The position numbers were made by a program, and so were the translations under genes. A stretch of DNA of 39,936 nt, from NCBI GenBank assembly GCA_016290295.1, contig JAEETJ010000025.1:1-39936 (forward strand). Direction: 5' to 3'. The notes beneath the pieces were generated by a model. It had not been told where the DNA came from, searched no databases, and saw only the letters and a program-made list of their open reading frames with translations. This document shows positions 24,035 to 30,570 of the stretch, piece by piece (the stretch's first letter is position 1; the number at the start of each line of letters is the position of its first letter). The stretch is from Bacteroidales bacterium. GTDB taxonomy: Bacteria > Bacteroidota > Bacteroidia > Bacteroidales > WCHB1-69.

Positions 24035-24127
24035 TCATGGTACCATTTGACAAGCTTGTTGTACATGATTAATGTCGATAAGATTCTTGAATGGGCTATT
24101 GTCGGCAAAAGAGTTGATGTCGTTCAT
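24035..24127 (-). pseudogene. Possible short gene remnant
   Basis: A 30-codon frame from ATG at 24127 (MNDINSFADNSPFKNLIDIN) that looks protein-like. It continues in another frame as MYNKLVKWYHEEGCKWVKMG down to 23988, suggesting one frameshifted small gene. No family recognised. The remaining part of the 23903-24567 spacer holds the hairpin described below and no further gene. Confidence 0.25.
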
Positions 24128-24189
24128 ATGTCTCAGGATGTTATGTGTTTATGTGTTAAATTCCTTGTCAAAAAAAAACAATAAAAAAG

Positions 24190-24402
24190 CCGTGAACTAT
24201 TTCTGCTTTGTACCCGAGGTTCGGCAAAACCTTTACTACTAAACAAGAAAGCCCACGGTATCGTGAGCGTCTCTCCTTTCTTGAAGTAGTAAAGTACCAA
24301 AATTTGCCGATTTCGGGGTACATCAAGAAAAGCGAATACGCTTTAATATGTTTTTGTTATTCTACTTTGTTTTTATGCCATATATTTTATTGTTTTAATT
24401 TC
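24190..24402 (-). ncRNA. Candidate structured RNA (long imperfect hairpin with own promoter)
   Basis: Bases 24211-24251 and 24276-24321 are near-complementary: TACCC...CGGCAAA...TTTACTACT...AAGAAAG pairs with CTTTC...AGTAGTAAAG...TTTGCCGA...GGGTA around a 24-nt loop. A TATATTTG box on the minus strand at 24409-24416 would start a transcript near 24402 through this stem and toward a GGCTTTTTTATTG tract at 24181-24192. No reading frame spans it. Alternatives are a mobile-element end or a recombination site. Confidence 0.35.
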
Positions 24403-24408
24403 ACTCTG

Positions 24409-24416
24409 CAAATATA
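24409..24416 (-). promoter_or_regulatory. Bacteroidetes-type -7 box upstream of the long hairpin
   Basis: TATATTTG followed by CAG on the minus strand; no protein gene follows within 270 nt, only the hairpin. Confidence 0.45.
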
Positions 24417-24567
24417 TGTTTTTTTTTAATACCAGCATCTTTTATTGTATTTTTTCACGGTTATAGGGTGAATTGTTCCAAAAGATGTAACAGATTAAAC
24501 CACGCACGCAACTATACAACATTATTTCTCAAAAAAAACTTCCAAAAATCACTAACCGTACCCCTGC

Positions 24568-25395
24568 ATGGTTTTGCAAAATACAAAACATGCATCAAGT
24601 ATTAGATTAGAAGTCAGGATGCTAGAGGAAACAGTTTGGTTGACCCAAGCGCAAATGGGACAACTATTCGGGTGTTCAACAGACAATGTGGGATTACATC
24701 TGAAAAATCTATATACAGAAGGCGAAATTGACTTTGAAGCAACTACCGAGGAAATCTCGGTAGTTCGCAAAGAAGGGAAAAGACGAGTGGTTAGAAGTAT
24801 ATTGCACTACAACTTAGATGCCATATTGTCTGTTGGATACCGAGTTAGTTCACAAAAAGCCACACGATTCCGTCAATGGGCAAATACTGTGTTAAAAGAC
24901 TATCTGTTGCGCGGATATGTTATCAGCCAAAGGGTTGAACGGTTGGAACAACGAGTTGCTAAAACGGAAGAACAAATAGGTTTCTTTGTGCGTACCTCTT
25001 TACCTCCTGTGGAAGGTGTTTTCTATGACGGACAAGTTTTCGATGCCTACACTTTTGTAGCTGATTTGATACGCTCGGCTCAAGAACGGATTATTCTTAT
25101 CGACAATTATGTGGACGATTCAGTGTTGAAGACTCTTACCAAACGCAATGAAGGAGTTCACGCCACAATCATTACACGAAAGATACCAGAGACGTTGCAA
25201 GTGGATCTTGAACGCCACAACCAACAGTACTCACCGGTGGACATCAACACTTCCGACCGTTACCATGACCGATTCCTTATTATTGATAACACTGTTTATC
25301 ATCTTGGAGCTTCCCTCAAAGATTTGGGCAAAAAACTTTTTGCATTCAATAAGATGGAAGTGACTGCAGAAAAAAAAATTTCTTCTCCCATCTAA
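24568..25395 (+). CDS. RhuM-family protein with C-terminal PLD-like domain
   Basis: A 275-residue protein. The N-terminal part (IRLEVRMLEETVWLTQAQ, then KRRVVRSILHYNLDAILSVGYRV) is the RhuM DNA-binding-like module. The C-terminal half (FVADLIRSAQERIILIDNYVDD and YHDRFLIID, then HLGASLKDLGKKLFAF) is a phospholipase-D-like or HKD-like domain with H-x-R. RhuM genes are common riders in restriction-modification and mobile islands; their function is not settled. The N-terminus is shorter than usual, and a run of nine A at 25371-25379 sits near the end. Slipping there would give a different tail (FLLPSKILLPKAYT), so the last ten residues are uncertain. Confidence 0.75.
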   Translation: MVLQNTKHASSIRLEVRMLEETVWLTQAQMGQLFGCSTDNVGLHLKNLYTEGEIDFEATTEEISVVRKEGKRRVVRSILHYNLDAILSVGYRVSSQKATRFRQWANTVLKDYLLRGYVISQRVERLEQRVAKTEEQIGFFVRTSLPPVEGVFYDGQVFDAYTFVADLIRSAQERIILIDNYVDDSVLKTLTKRNEGVHATIITRKIPETLQVDLERHNQQYSPVDINTSDRYHDRFLIIDNTVYHLGASLKDLGKKLFAFNKMEVTAEKKISSPI

Positions 25396-25570
25396 AATTC
25401 TTCTGCCCAAAGCATACACTTAACTACGGACTATGTTTGCTCAAGCATTTCGCGGCAGTCTCATACCTTCATCAGGGCAAGTGCAATATGTGCCGCGAGG
25501 AGAGGAAATGGCGGAAAATGAATGTTGTAATTTTGTGGGCAGTATAAACCTTTAAATACTATGGATAATA

Positions 25571-25640
25571 ACTTTCACCGAAAAAAAGTCTCTTTATGCT
25601 GGCCACCATACTCAATAACGATAAAGCAGTGGAAACCACA
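25571..25640 (+). pseudogene. Remnant of an ORF6N-domain gene
   Basis: Two adjacent frames give TFTEK and then KSLFMLATILNNDKAVETT, which together resemble the FTEKGLYMLATILKSxxAxxTT stretch of Bacteroidetes ORF6N-domain proteins. There is a one-base slip in an A-run between them. No other part of the domain remains. The rest of the 25396-25720 spacer contains a 40-codon frame at 25433-25555 of no recognised family. Confidence 0.4.
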
Positions 25641-25688
25641 AATGTAAAAAAAATTGAAATGAACAATAATAAAATGAAAAATAAGTTG

Positions 25689-25696
25689 TATATTTG
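25689..25696 (+). promoter_or_regulatory. Bacteroidetes-type -7 box for the small protein/SDH_sah unit
   Basis: TATATTTG followed by CAG, about 25 nt before the first possible ATG. Confidence 0.55.
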
Positions 25697-25720
25697 CAGC
25701 GCAAGGTTAATAATAACAGA

Positions 25721-25921
25721 ATGATTTTATCAATTATGGATACGAAAGGCAACTCAAAGAACACCCAAGAAGCATACGAAAAACTGACGAAAGACTATAC
25801 TCCTTCCCAGTATGTAAACACTGAATGGGAGATGCAGAATGGCTTTTATAAGCAGTATTCAGTGTATGATGACGACTGTGTATGTATTTCAGGAACTGTT
25901 AACTCTATAAAAGCATTGTAG
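25721..25921 (+). CDS. Small acidic protein preceding an SDH_sah protease
   Basis: About 66 residues (start 25721, or 25736 at MDTKGNSKN). Hydrophilic, with many Asp, Glu, Asn and Tyr (EAYEKLTKDYTPSQYVNTEW) and a DDDCVCISGTV end. No signal or membrane segment. Only 4 nt separate it from the protease gene and both share the promoter at 25689, so it is a probable partner, regulator or substrate. No family recognised. Confidence 0.6.
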   Translation: MILSIMDTKGNSKNTQEAYEKLTKDYTPSQYVNTEWEMQNGFYKQYSVYDDDCVCISGTVNSIKAL

Positions 25922-25925
25922 TCTT

Positions 25926-26825
25926 ATGTATAGCTGGAGTACCTTGTTGAATGAATCCCAAAAACAGATAACACCAAAAAATCCTAATGCTGGTGTGGCA
26001 TATCTTTTGGGAAAGAAAACAGAATTTATACAACGTCTCTCTGAAATCACAAATAGAAACACCATCTTGTATTTTTCTGCATTTATGCACAAACCGAAAA
26101 ATCCGGAAATAATCATCAATGACAAGGATATTAACGCATTGATGGAAAATGTGCATAGATTAGATAAGGAAAAAGGCCTTGATATCATACTGCACACTCC
26201 TGGTGGTGACCTCGCAGCAACTGAACAGATTATTTATTACTTGAAATCGTATTTTAACAGCGACATTAGAGCTATTGTGCCTCAAATGGCAATGTCTGCT
26301 GGATCATTGATTGCAGTTTCTTGCAAATCTATTATTATGGGCAGGCAGTCATGCATTGGCCCGTTTGATCCTCAACTGAATGGTGTGCCTTGCCAATCAG
26401 TTCTGCGTGAATTCAAAAAAGCTATAGCTGATGTTGAACAACGCCCTGCGAGTCTTGGTTTATGGCAAACTATAATCTCTAAACTGAACCCGACTTTTAT
26501 CACACTTTGCGAACAAGCCGATGAACTTTCAGAGGAATTGACTGAAAAAATATTGTCTGATAAGGGACTTGACAGGAGTAAAAAGGAAAAAATCAAGAAA
26601 GTTTTCAGCAAGAACGACCACAGCAAAACTCATAGTAGGCATATTGATAGAACTCAATGTAAAAAAGCTGGGTTATCCATCATTGATTTGGAAGATGAAC
26701 AGGAAGTTCAGGATTTGGTTCTTGGAATACATCATTGTTGTATGATTCTTGGTGAACAGAGCAATATCGTTAAAATCGTTGAAAACAACATTGGTGGTCG
26801 TTACCAATTACATGGAAATAATTAG
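25926..26825 (+). CDS. SDH_sah-family (serine dehydrogenase proteinase-like) ClpP-fold protein
   Basis: A 299-residue crotonase/ClpP-fold protein. ILHTPGGDLAATEQIIYYL at about 88-106 gives the oxyanion-type glycine pair. VPQMAMSAGSLIAVSCKSI carries the likely nucleophile S124, and MGRQSCIGPFDPQL the next conserved loop. This is the pattern of the SDH_sah family related to SppA/ClpP proteases. Unlike many homologues it has no obvious N-terminal membrane helix. The C-terminal third is charged (EKIKKVFSKNDHSKTHSRH). It lies with a small acidic protein in an accessory island, which hints at a role in stress or phage response, but that is inference. Confidence 0.8.
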   Translation: MYSWSTLLNESQKQITPKNPNAGVAYLLGKKTEFIQRLSEITNRNTILYFSAFMHKPKNPEIIINDKDINALMENVHRLDKEKGLDIILHTPGGDLAATEQIIYYLKSYFNSDIRAIVPQMAMSAGSLIAVSCKSIIMGRQSCIGPFDPQLNGVPCQSVLREFKKAIADVEQRPASLGLWQTIISKLNPTFITLCEQADELSEELTEKILSDKGLDRSKKEKIKKVFSKNDHSKTHSRHIDRTQCKKAGLSIIDLEDEQEVQDLVLGIHHCCMILGEQSNIVKIVENNIGGRYQLHGNN

Positions 26826-26876
26826 ACTATAAGCGAACTCTACTAGCCACCCTAATAACTTTTGATTTAAGAAAAA

Positions 26877-26897
26877 AGCCTGAATAAATCAGACTAA
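26877..26897 (-). terminator. Terminator downstream of gmk
   Basis: AGTCTGA, loop, TCAGGCT then TTTTTC on the minus strand; stem of 6-7 pairs. Confidence 0.55.
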
Positions 26898-26924
26898 TTC
26901 TTAGAAAAGTCACAGAAAAGAAAA

Positions 26925-27488
26925 CTATTTCAAAAAAGCATTGATTTTCGCCACCGCCTCTTCCTGGGCGGTTTTCAGGACATCATTGACAATCACCGTA
27001 TCGAACTGGTCGGCAAACGACAGCTCATACTCAGCTTTGTCAAGTCTTTTTTTCAGCGAGGCGGGGTCTTCGGTGCCACGGCCGCACAAACGCTCTTTGA
27101 GGGCTTCTACGGTGGGAGGTTGGATAAATACAGCCAAAGCCTTGTCGCCGAAAATCTTCTTCAGGTTCAGTCCGCCAAGGACATCTACATCAAAAATCAC
27201 ATGCTTGCCTTCACTCCAAATTCGCTCTATCTCGGATTTTAAAGTTCCATAAAACTGGTTATGGTAAACCTCCTGCCATTCCAGAAACTCGTCATTGGCC
27301 ATCCTCTGTTTGAAATCCTCCACAGACAGGAAATAATAATCCCTGCCGTCACATTCGCCCTCGCGTTTGGCACGGCTGGTGGCGGAAATGGAAAAAGCCA
27401 AATTGGGCTGTACTTTCAGAAGATGCTTCACGATTGACGTTTTTCCTGCCCCGGAAGGCGCTGACACAATGATTAATTTTCCTGACAT
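26925..27488 (-). CDS. gmk: Guanylate kinase
   Basis: A 187-residue cytoplasmic enzyme phosphorylating GMP to GDP with ATP. P-loop SAPSGAGKTS at the N-terminus, then the GMP-binding SATSRAKREGECDGRDYYFLS and FLEWQEVY, the FDVDVLGGLNLKK strand, and the lid arginine region LKERLCGRGTED. Start at 27488 (MSGKLIIV) is the standard one; the longer frame adds a non-conserved extension. It is transcribed away from the mbnP-like gene, separated by three hairpins (27511-27612), and ends at a terminator at 26877. Confidence 0.95.
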   Translation of the reverse strand: MSGKLIIVSAPSGAGKTSIVKHLLKVQPNLAFSISATSRAKREGECDGRDYYFLSVEDFKQRMANDEFLEWQEVYHNQFYGTLKSEIERIWSEGKHVIFDVDVLGGLNLKKIFGDKALAVFIQPPTVEALKERLCGRGTEDPASLKKRLDKAEYELSFADQFDTVIVNDVLKTAQEEAVAKINAFLK

Positions 27489-27510
27489 GGTAAATTTTGT
27501 TTTTGGAGAC

Positions 27511-27612
27511 AGGGGTTGTCCCGTCTTCACAATATTTCGTTTTATAGAGACGTACGGCCGTGCGTCTCTTCATGTGTTATTTTTATGAGACAAGGCATGC
27601 CCCGTCTTTACA
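27511..27612. repeat. Three consecutive GAGAC...GTCTC hairpins
   Basis: Three short inverted repeats: gagacaggggttgtcccgtc, agagacgtacggccgtgcgt (paired ends at 27546-27569), and gagacaaggcatgccccgtc. They share the GAGAC/GTCTC ends and a variable GC-rich centre. The same design is at 12444-12473. They lie between gmk and the upstream operon. Confidence 0.65.
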
Positions 27613-27616
27613 ATTA

Positions 27617-28366
27617 CTATTTCAATTCAAACACGTACGGTCCATTCTGTTTCAGTATCTCCTGGGCCGCCTGGTTCTGCATGATACTTCCACCCCATTC
27701 ATTTAAATCAAACACATGATTCGCATTGAACCATTGGTTGATGTTCATGACCAGTTGCATGTTTTTCCATTCTCCCTTCACCGTAAAAGGGCTTTCTACT
27801 CTCACAGTAAAAGAGTTGTCCACCAATTCGACAACATTTCCTTCTTCATCGTATATCTGACCTCTGCCTGTATGCAGATTAAAAGGTTTCACTTCCCCAT
27901 TCTCCGCCAACCATTTGCCATTGATTTTCATGTAATGATAACCTCCGCCCATAACTTCCGGCCAGCTCATGTCACACTCCGGCGGATTCACAAAACGATT
28001 GTTGAGGTTTTGTGCGTCAGTCAAGCCAAAAGTAAATGAAATCGCGGTATAGTCACCCTGTGGTATCATGCCCAAATCCCATTCCAAAGTCGAAGGAATA
28101 TCGGCATCCACATAATGAATATGGTTTTTTGAAACCACGGAACCATCACTTTTATACAATTTAACATCATCAATGAAATACATGACTTCGTTCACTTCGT
28201 ATTGATTGCCTGCGGCATTGACATATTGGCGTACATCCTGCTGCAATGCCTTCCCATCCACCTCAAAAGCAAACGACAACGACAAATCTGCTGTTTTCTC
28301 TTTACGGCAGGAAGAAAACAAAGCCGACAACAAAACTAATAAGAAAAGGACTTTTTTACCACTCAT
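27617..28366 (-). CDS. MbnP-family lipoprotein (probable copper-binding)
   Basis: A 249-residue lipoprotein: signal ending LLSALFSSC with lipidated Cys20, then an all-beta domain. The pattern matches MbnP-like proteins: an early YEVNEVMYFIDDVKLY, HIHYVDAD, TFGLTDAQNLNNRF, a PPECDMSWPEVMGGGYHYMKING segment with potential metal-binding His and Met, and FNLHTGRGQ. MbnP partners of MbnH bind copper; no mbnH-type di-haem peroxidase gene is in the window, so function is inferred from the fold only. It overlaps the preceding DUF4468 gene by 11 nt and is last in the mreB operon. Confidence 0.75.
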   Translation of the reverse strand: MSGKKVLFLLVLLSALFSSCRKEKTADLSLSFAFEVDGKALQQDVRQYVNAAGNQYEVNEVMYFIDDVKLYKSDGSVVSKNHIHYVDADIPSTLEWDLGMIPQGDYTAISFTFGLTDAQNLNNRFVNPPECDMSWPEVMGGGYHYMKINGKWLAENGEVKPFNLHTGRGQIYDEEGNVVELVDNSFTVRVESPFTVKGEWKNMQLVMNINQWFNANHVFDLNEWGGSIMQNQAAQEILKQNGPYVFELK

Positions 28367-28916
28367 CTTCTATAATGACAGGGGGATTCATACCTTCTTC
28401 CAAGGATTCTATCAACGCCAGAATCTGTTCATCAATCTGATTCAGCCATGCATATTGTCCAATTTCCCATTTAGGATTCTCGGTATTCAGCCAAACCTCA
28501 ACAGGAGCGGCAGCGGTAGCCTTCTCATTGAAATCTGTAATGGTATAACGATAACGGCCTGGACGGCATTCTATCTTCATATTGTAATACACAATATTCT
28601 TGAACAACTTGCTTCCGTCTTCTTTCACCACATAAATTTTCACACTGGAACGCAACTGGATAACACCCTTGTCGCGATCACTGCTCTTGATGACCTCTGC
28701 CGTGTTTTTATAATAGTTTTTCACCCACTGCATGGCACGGTCAAACAATTCCTGTGGTGTGGCATTGGCTTGCTGCACCACTTCCTTATATGTGACCAGA
28801 TTGGTCTGTTCATCAATAGGAACATTGGGATATGGGATTTCCACTCCCTTTTTGTTTTGGGCGAAGGCCATCAGGCCTACCATTACAAAAGCGAGAAATA
28901 CGATAATCTTTTTCAT
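28356..28916 (-). CDS. Exported DUF4468 (TBP-like fold) protein
   Basis: A 186-residue protein with a signal peptide (MKKIIVFLAFVMVGLMAFA). The domain pattern is ELFDRAMQWVKNYYKNTAEVI, then DKGVIQLRSSVKIY, IVYYNMKIECRPGRYRYTITDF, typical of DUF4468 proteins widespread in Bacteroidales. Biological role unknown. Its ATG overlaps the stop of folA by four bases, and its own stop overlaps the start of the mbnP-like gene, so translation of the three is coupled. Confidence 0.8.
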   Translation of the reverse strand: MKKIIVFLAFVMVGLMAFAQNKKGVEIPYPNVPIDEQTNLVTYKEVVQQANATPQELFDRAMQWVKNYYKNTAEVIKSSDRDKGVIQLRSSVKIYVVKEDGSKLFKNIVYYNMKIECRPGRYRYTITDFNEKATAAAPVEVWLNTENPKWEIGQYAWLNQIDEQILALIESLEEGMNPPVIIEDEW

Positions 28917-29410
28917 TTTTGTTTCCTTTTATAGGTTTGAAAACGCAAATCATAGATATTTATTTCATCCTTGGGTTTAAATTCGTCCTCCACCAATGTC
29001 CACTCTTCCATATTCAATTCTGGGAAATAAACATCCGCTTGAAAATCAGACAAAATGCGGGTAAGGTATAAAGTTTCAATCTTGTCGATAAACAACTTGT
29101 AGATAGTAGCCCCTCCCATGATGAAAGGTTGTTCGTCATTTTCTACTAAACGCATGGCCTCATCTATGGAAAAGGCCAATTCACAATCCTGATAATCAGC
29201 ATCTTGATTTAGTGTAATGACAATATTCCGGCGATTGGGAAGGGGTTTTTTGGGCAATGATTCCCAAGTGCGGTCGCCCATCAATACGGTATGGCCGGAG
29301 GTCAGCGTCTTGAAACGCTTCAGGTCCACCGGCAAATGACAAAGCAGTTGGTTCTTATAGCCCAACTCATAATTATTGCCTACAGCGGCAATCATAGAAA
29401 GATTATTCAT
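28913..29410 (-). CDS. folA: Dihydrofolate reductase
   Basis: A 165-residue enzyme reducing dihydrofolate to tetrahydrofolate with NADPH. MIAAVGNNYELGYKNQLLCHLPVDLKRFKTLT carries the Met20-type loop and the LP-D segment (D29 as active-site acid), followed by GHTVLMGDRTWESLP for NADPH binding, RRNIVITL, and IMGGATIYKLF. In the active-site loop, GYKNQLLCHL replaces the common GxxNxLPWxL, so Cys stands at the usual Trp. The gene starts 8 nt after the mreB stop codon and overlaps the DUF4468 gene. Complete length. Confidence 0.93.
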   Translation of the reverse strand: MNNLSMIAAVGNNYELGYKNQLLCHLPVDLKRFKTLTSGHTVLMGDRTWESLPKKPLPNRRNIVITLNQDADYQDCELAFSIDEAMRLVENDEQPFIMGGATIYKLFIDKIETLYLTRILSDFQADVYFPELNMEEWTLVEDEFKPKDEINIYDLRFQTYKRKQK

Positions 29411-29418
29411 AGCCCAAA

Positions 29419-30441
29419 TTATTGGATTAGGAACGGGAATTTGTCGAAATTCTTCAAGGCGATAGCGGTACCACGAGCCACGGCTTTCAATGGGTCTTCA
29501 GCCACATGCACCTTCAAGCTGGTCTTCTTGGCGATACGCTTATCCAAACCACGCAGCAAGGAACCACCGCCGGCCATGTAAATACCGGTCTTGTAAATAT
29601 CTGCGGAAAGCTCTGCCGGAGTATTTTCCAAAGCGTTGATGACAGCGGCTTCAATTTTCGAAATGGAGCGGTCCAAAGCCTGAGCAATCTCGCGGTAATT
29701 GACTTTTACGCAGATAGGAATACCCTGCAAGAGGTCACGACCGTAAACCTCATAATCTTCAGGCGGATTTTCCAAGTCCTCGATGGCGGAACCCACATTG
29801 ATTTTGATTTGTTCTGCAGTACCGAAACCGATAGCGATATTGTGTTTTTTACGCATATAATCCTGAATGTCGAGATTGAACTCCACACCAGCGGTTTTGA
29901 CAGACTTGCTGCAAACGATACCACCCAAGGCCAACACAGCGATTTCGCTGGTACCACCACCGATGTCAATAATCATGTTACCATTGGCATCCAGCACATC
30001 GATACCTGTACCGATAGCGGCAGCCATAGGCTCATAAATCATACGTACCTCTTTGGCACCCGCATGTTCGGCCGAGTCTCTTACAGCACGTTCCTCCACT
30101 TCGGTGATACCCGAAGGAATGCAAATCACCATTTTCAGGGCCTGCGGGAAAAAGTAACGCTTGGTACCCGTCATCTTGATCAGCTCGTAAAGCATCTTCT
30201 CGGTGGACTGGAAGTCGGCGATAACGCCATCGCGCAAGGGACGGATAGTTTTGATACGCTCATGTTCCTTACCCTCCATCATCAAAGCTTTTTTGCCGAC
30301 AGCCTGCAATTCTTTGGTATCTCTGTCTATGGCAATAATGGAAGGCTCATCGACGACAACTTTGTCGTTATATAAAATGACCGTATTGGCAGTGCCAAGG
30401 TCAATGGCTATTTCTTTCGTGAAAATAGAAAATAATCCCAT
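29419..30441 (-). CDS. mreB: Rod shape-determining protein MreB
   Basis: A 340-residue bacterial actin that organises side-wall peptidoglycan synthesis. Actin-fold signatures are IDLGTANTVILY (phosphate 1), VIADFQSTEKML, CIPSGITEVEERAVRDSAEHAGA, MIDIGGGTSEIAVLALGG (phosphate 2) and MAGGGSLLRGLD (adenosine). Bacteroidales mreB is usually followed by mreC/mreD; here folA follows instead 8 nt later, so mreC is elsewhere. Promoter TACATTTG at 30491-30498, divergent from murF-alr, linking two cell-wall transcription units. Confidence 0.96.
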   Translation of the reverse strand: MGLFSIFTKEIAIDLGTANTVILYNDKVVVDEPSIIAIDRDTKELQAVGKKALMMEGKEHERIKTIRPLRDGVIADFQSTEKMLYELIKMTGTKRYFFPQALKMVICIPSGITEVEERAVRDSAEHAGAKEVRMIYEPMAAAIGTGIDVLDANGNMIIDIGGGTSEIAVLALGGIVCSKSVKTAGVEFNLDIQDYMRKKHNIAIGFGTAEQIKINVGSAIEDLENPPEDYEVYGRDLLQGIPICVKVNYREIAQALDRSISKIEAAVINALENTPAELSADIYKTGIYMAGGGSLLRGLDKRIAKKTSLKVHVAEDPLKAVARGTAIALKNFDKFPFLIQ

Positions 30442-30490
30442 AATATTCAGCTATTTAACCTAATTTATCAATATCATACAATAAAGTCTG

Positions 30491-30498
30491 CAAATGTA
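30491..30498 (-). promoter_or_regulatory. Bacteroidetes-type -7 box for the mreB operon
   Basis: TACATTTG followed by CAG on the minus strand, about 50 nt before the mreB start. Confidence 0.6.
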
Positions 30499-30543
30499 CA
30501 AAAAACTTTTTACATAACGTGGCATAGTTAATCATAAAAAAAG

Positions 30544-30551
30544 TATTTTTG
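30544..30551 (+). promoter_or_regulatory. Bacteroidetes-type -7 box for murF-alr
   Basis: TATTTTTG followed by CAAAA, 20 nt before the start codon; 45 bp from the divergent mreB box. Confidence 0.6.
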
Positions 30552-30570
30552 CAAAAATAAATTCACACGC

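Noticed and set aside
24211-24321. The long hairpin considered as an integron attC site
   Set aside because: The conserved core GTTRRRY/RYYYAAC ends are not visible and no integron integrase is nearby; kept as an unassigned structured element.
25433-25555. A 40-codon frame with AQAFRGSLIP at its start, considered as an HsdS (restriction specificity subunit) tail
   Set aside because: The resemblance covers about ten residues only, and the rest does not follow the HsdS pattern.
29506-30375. A 289-codon open frame antisense to mreB
   Set aside because: It lies wholly opposite a clear mreB gene; long antisense frames are expected there from codon bias, and no domain is visible.
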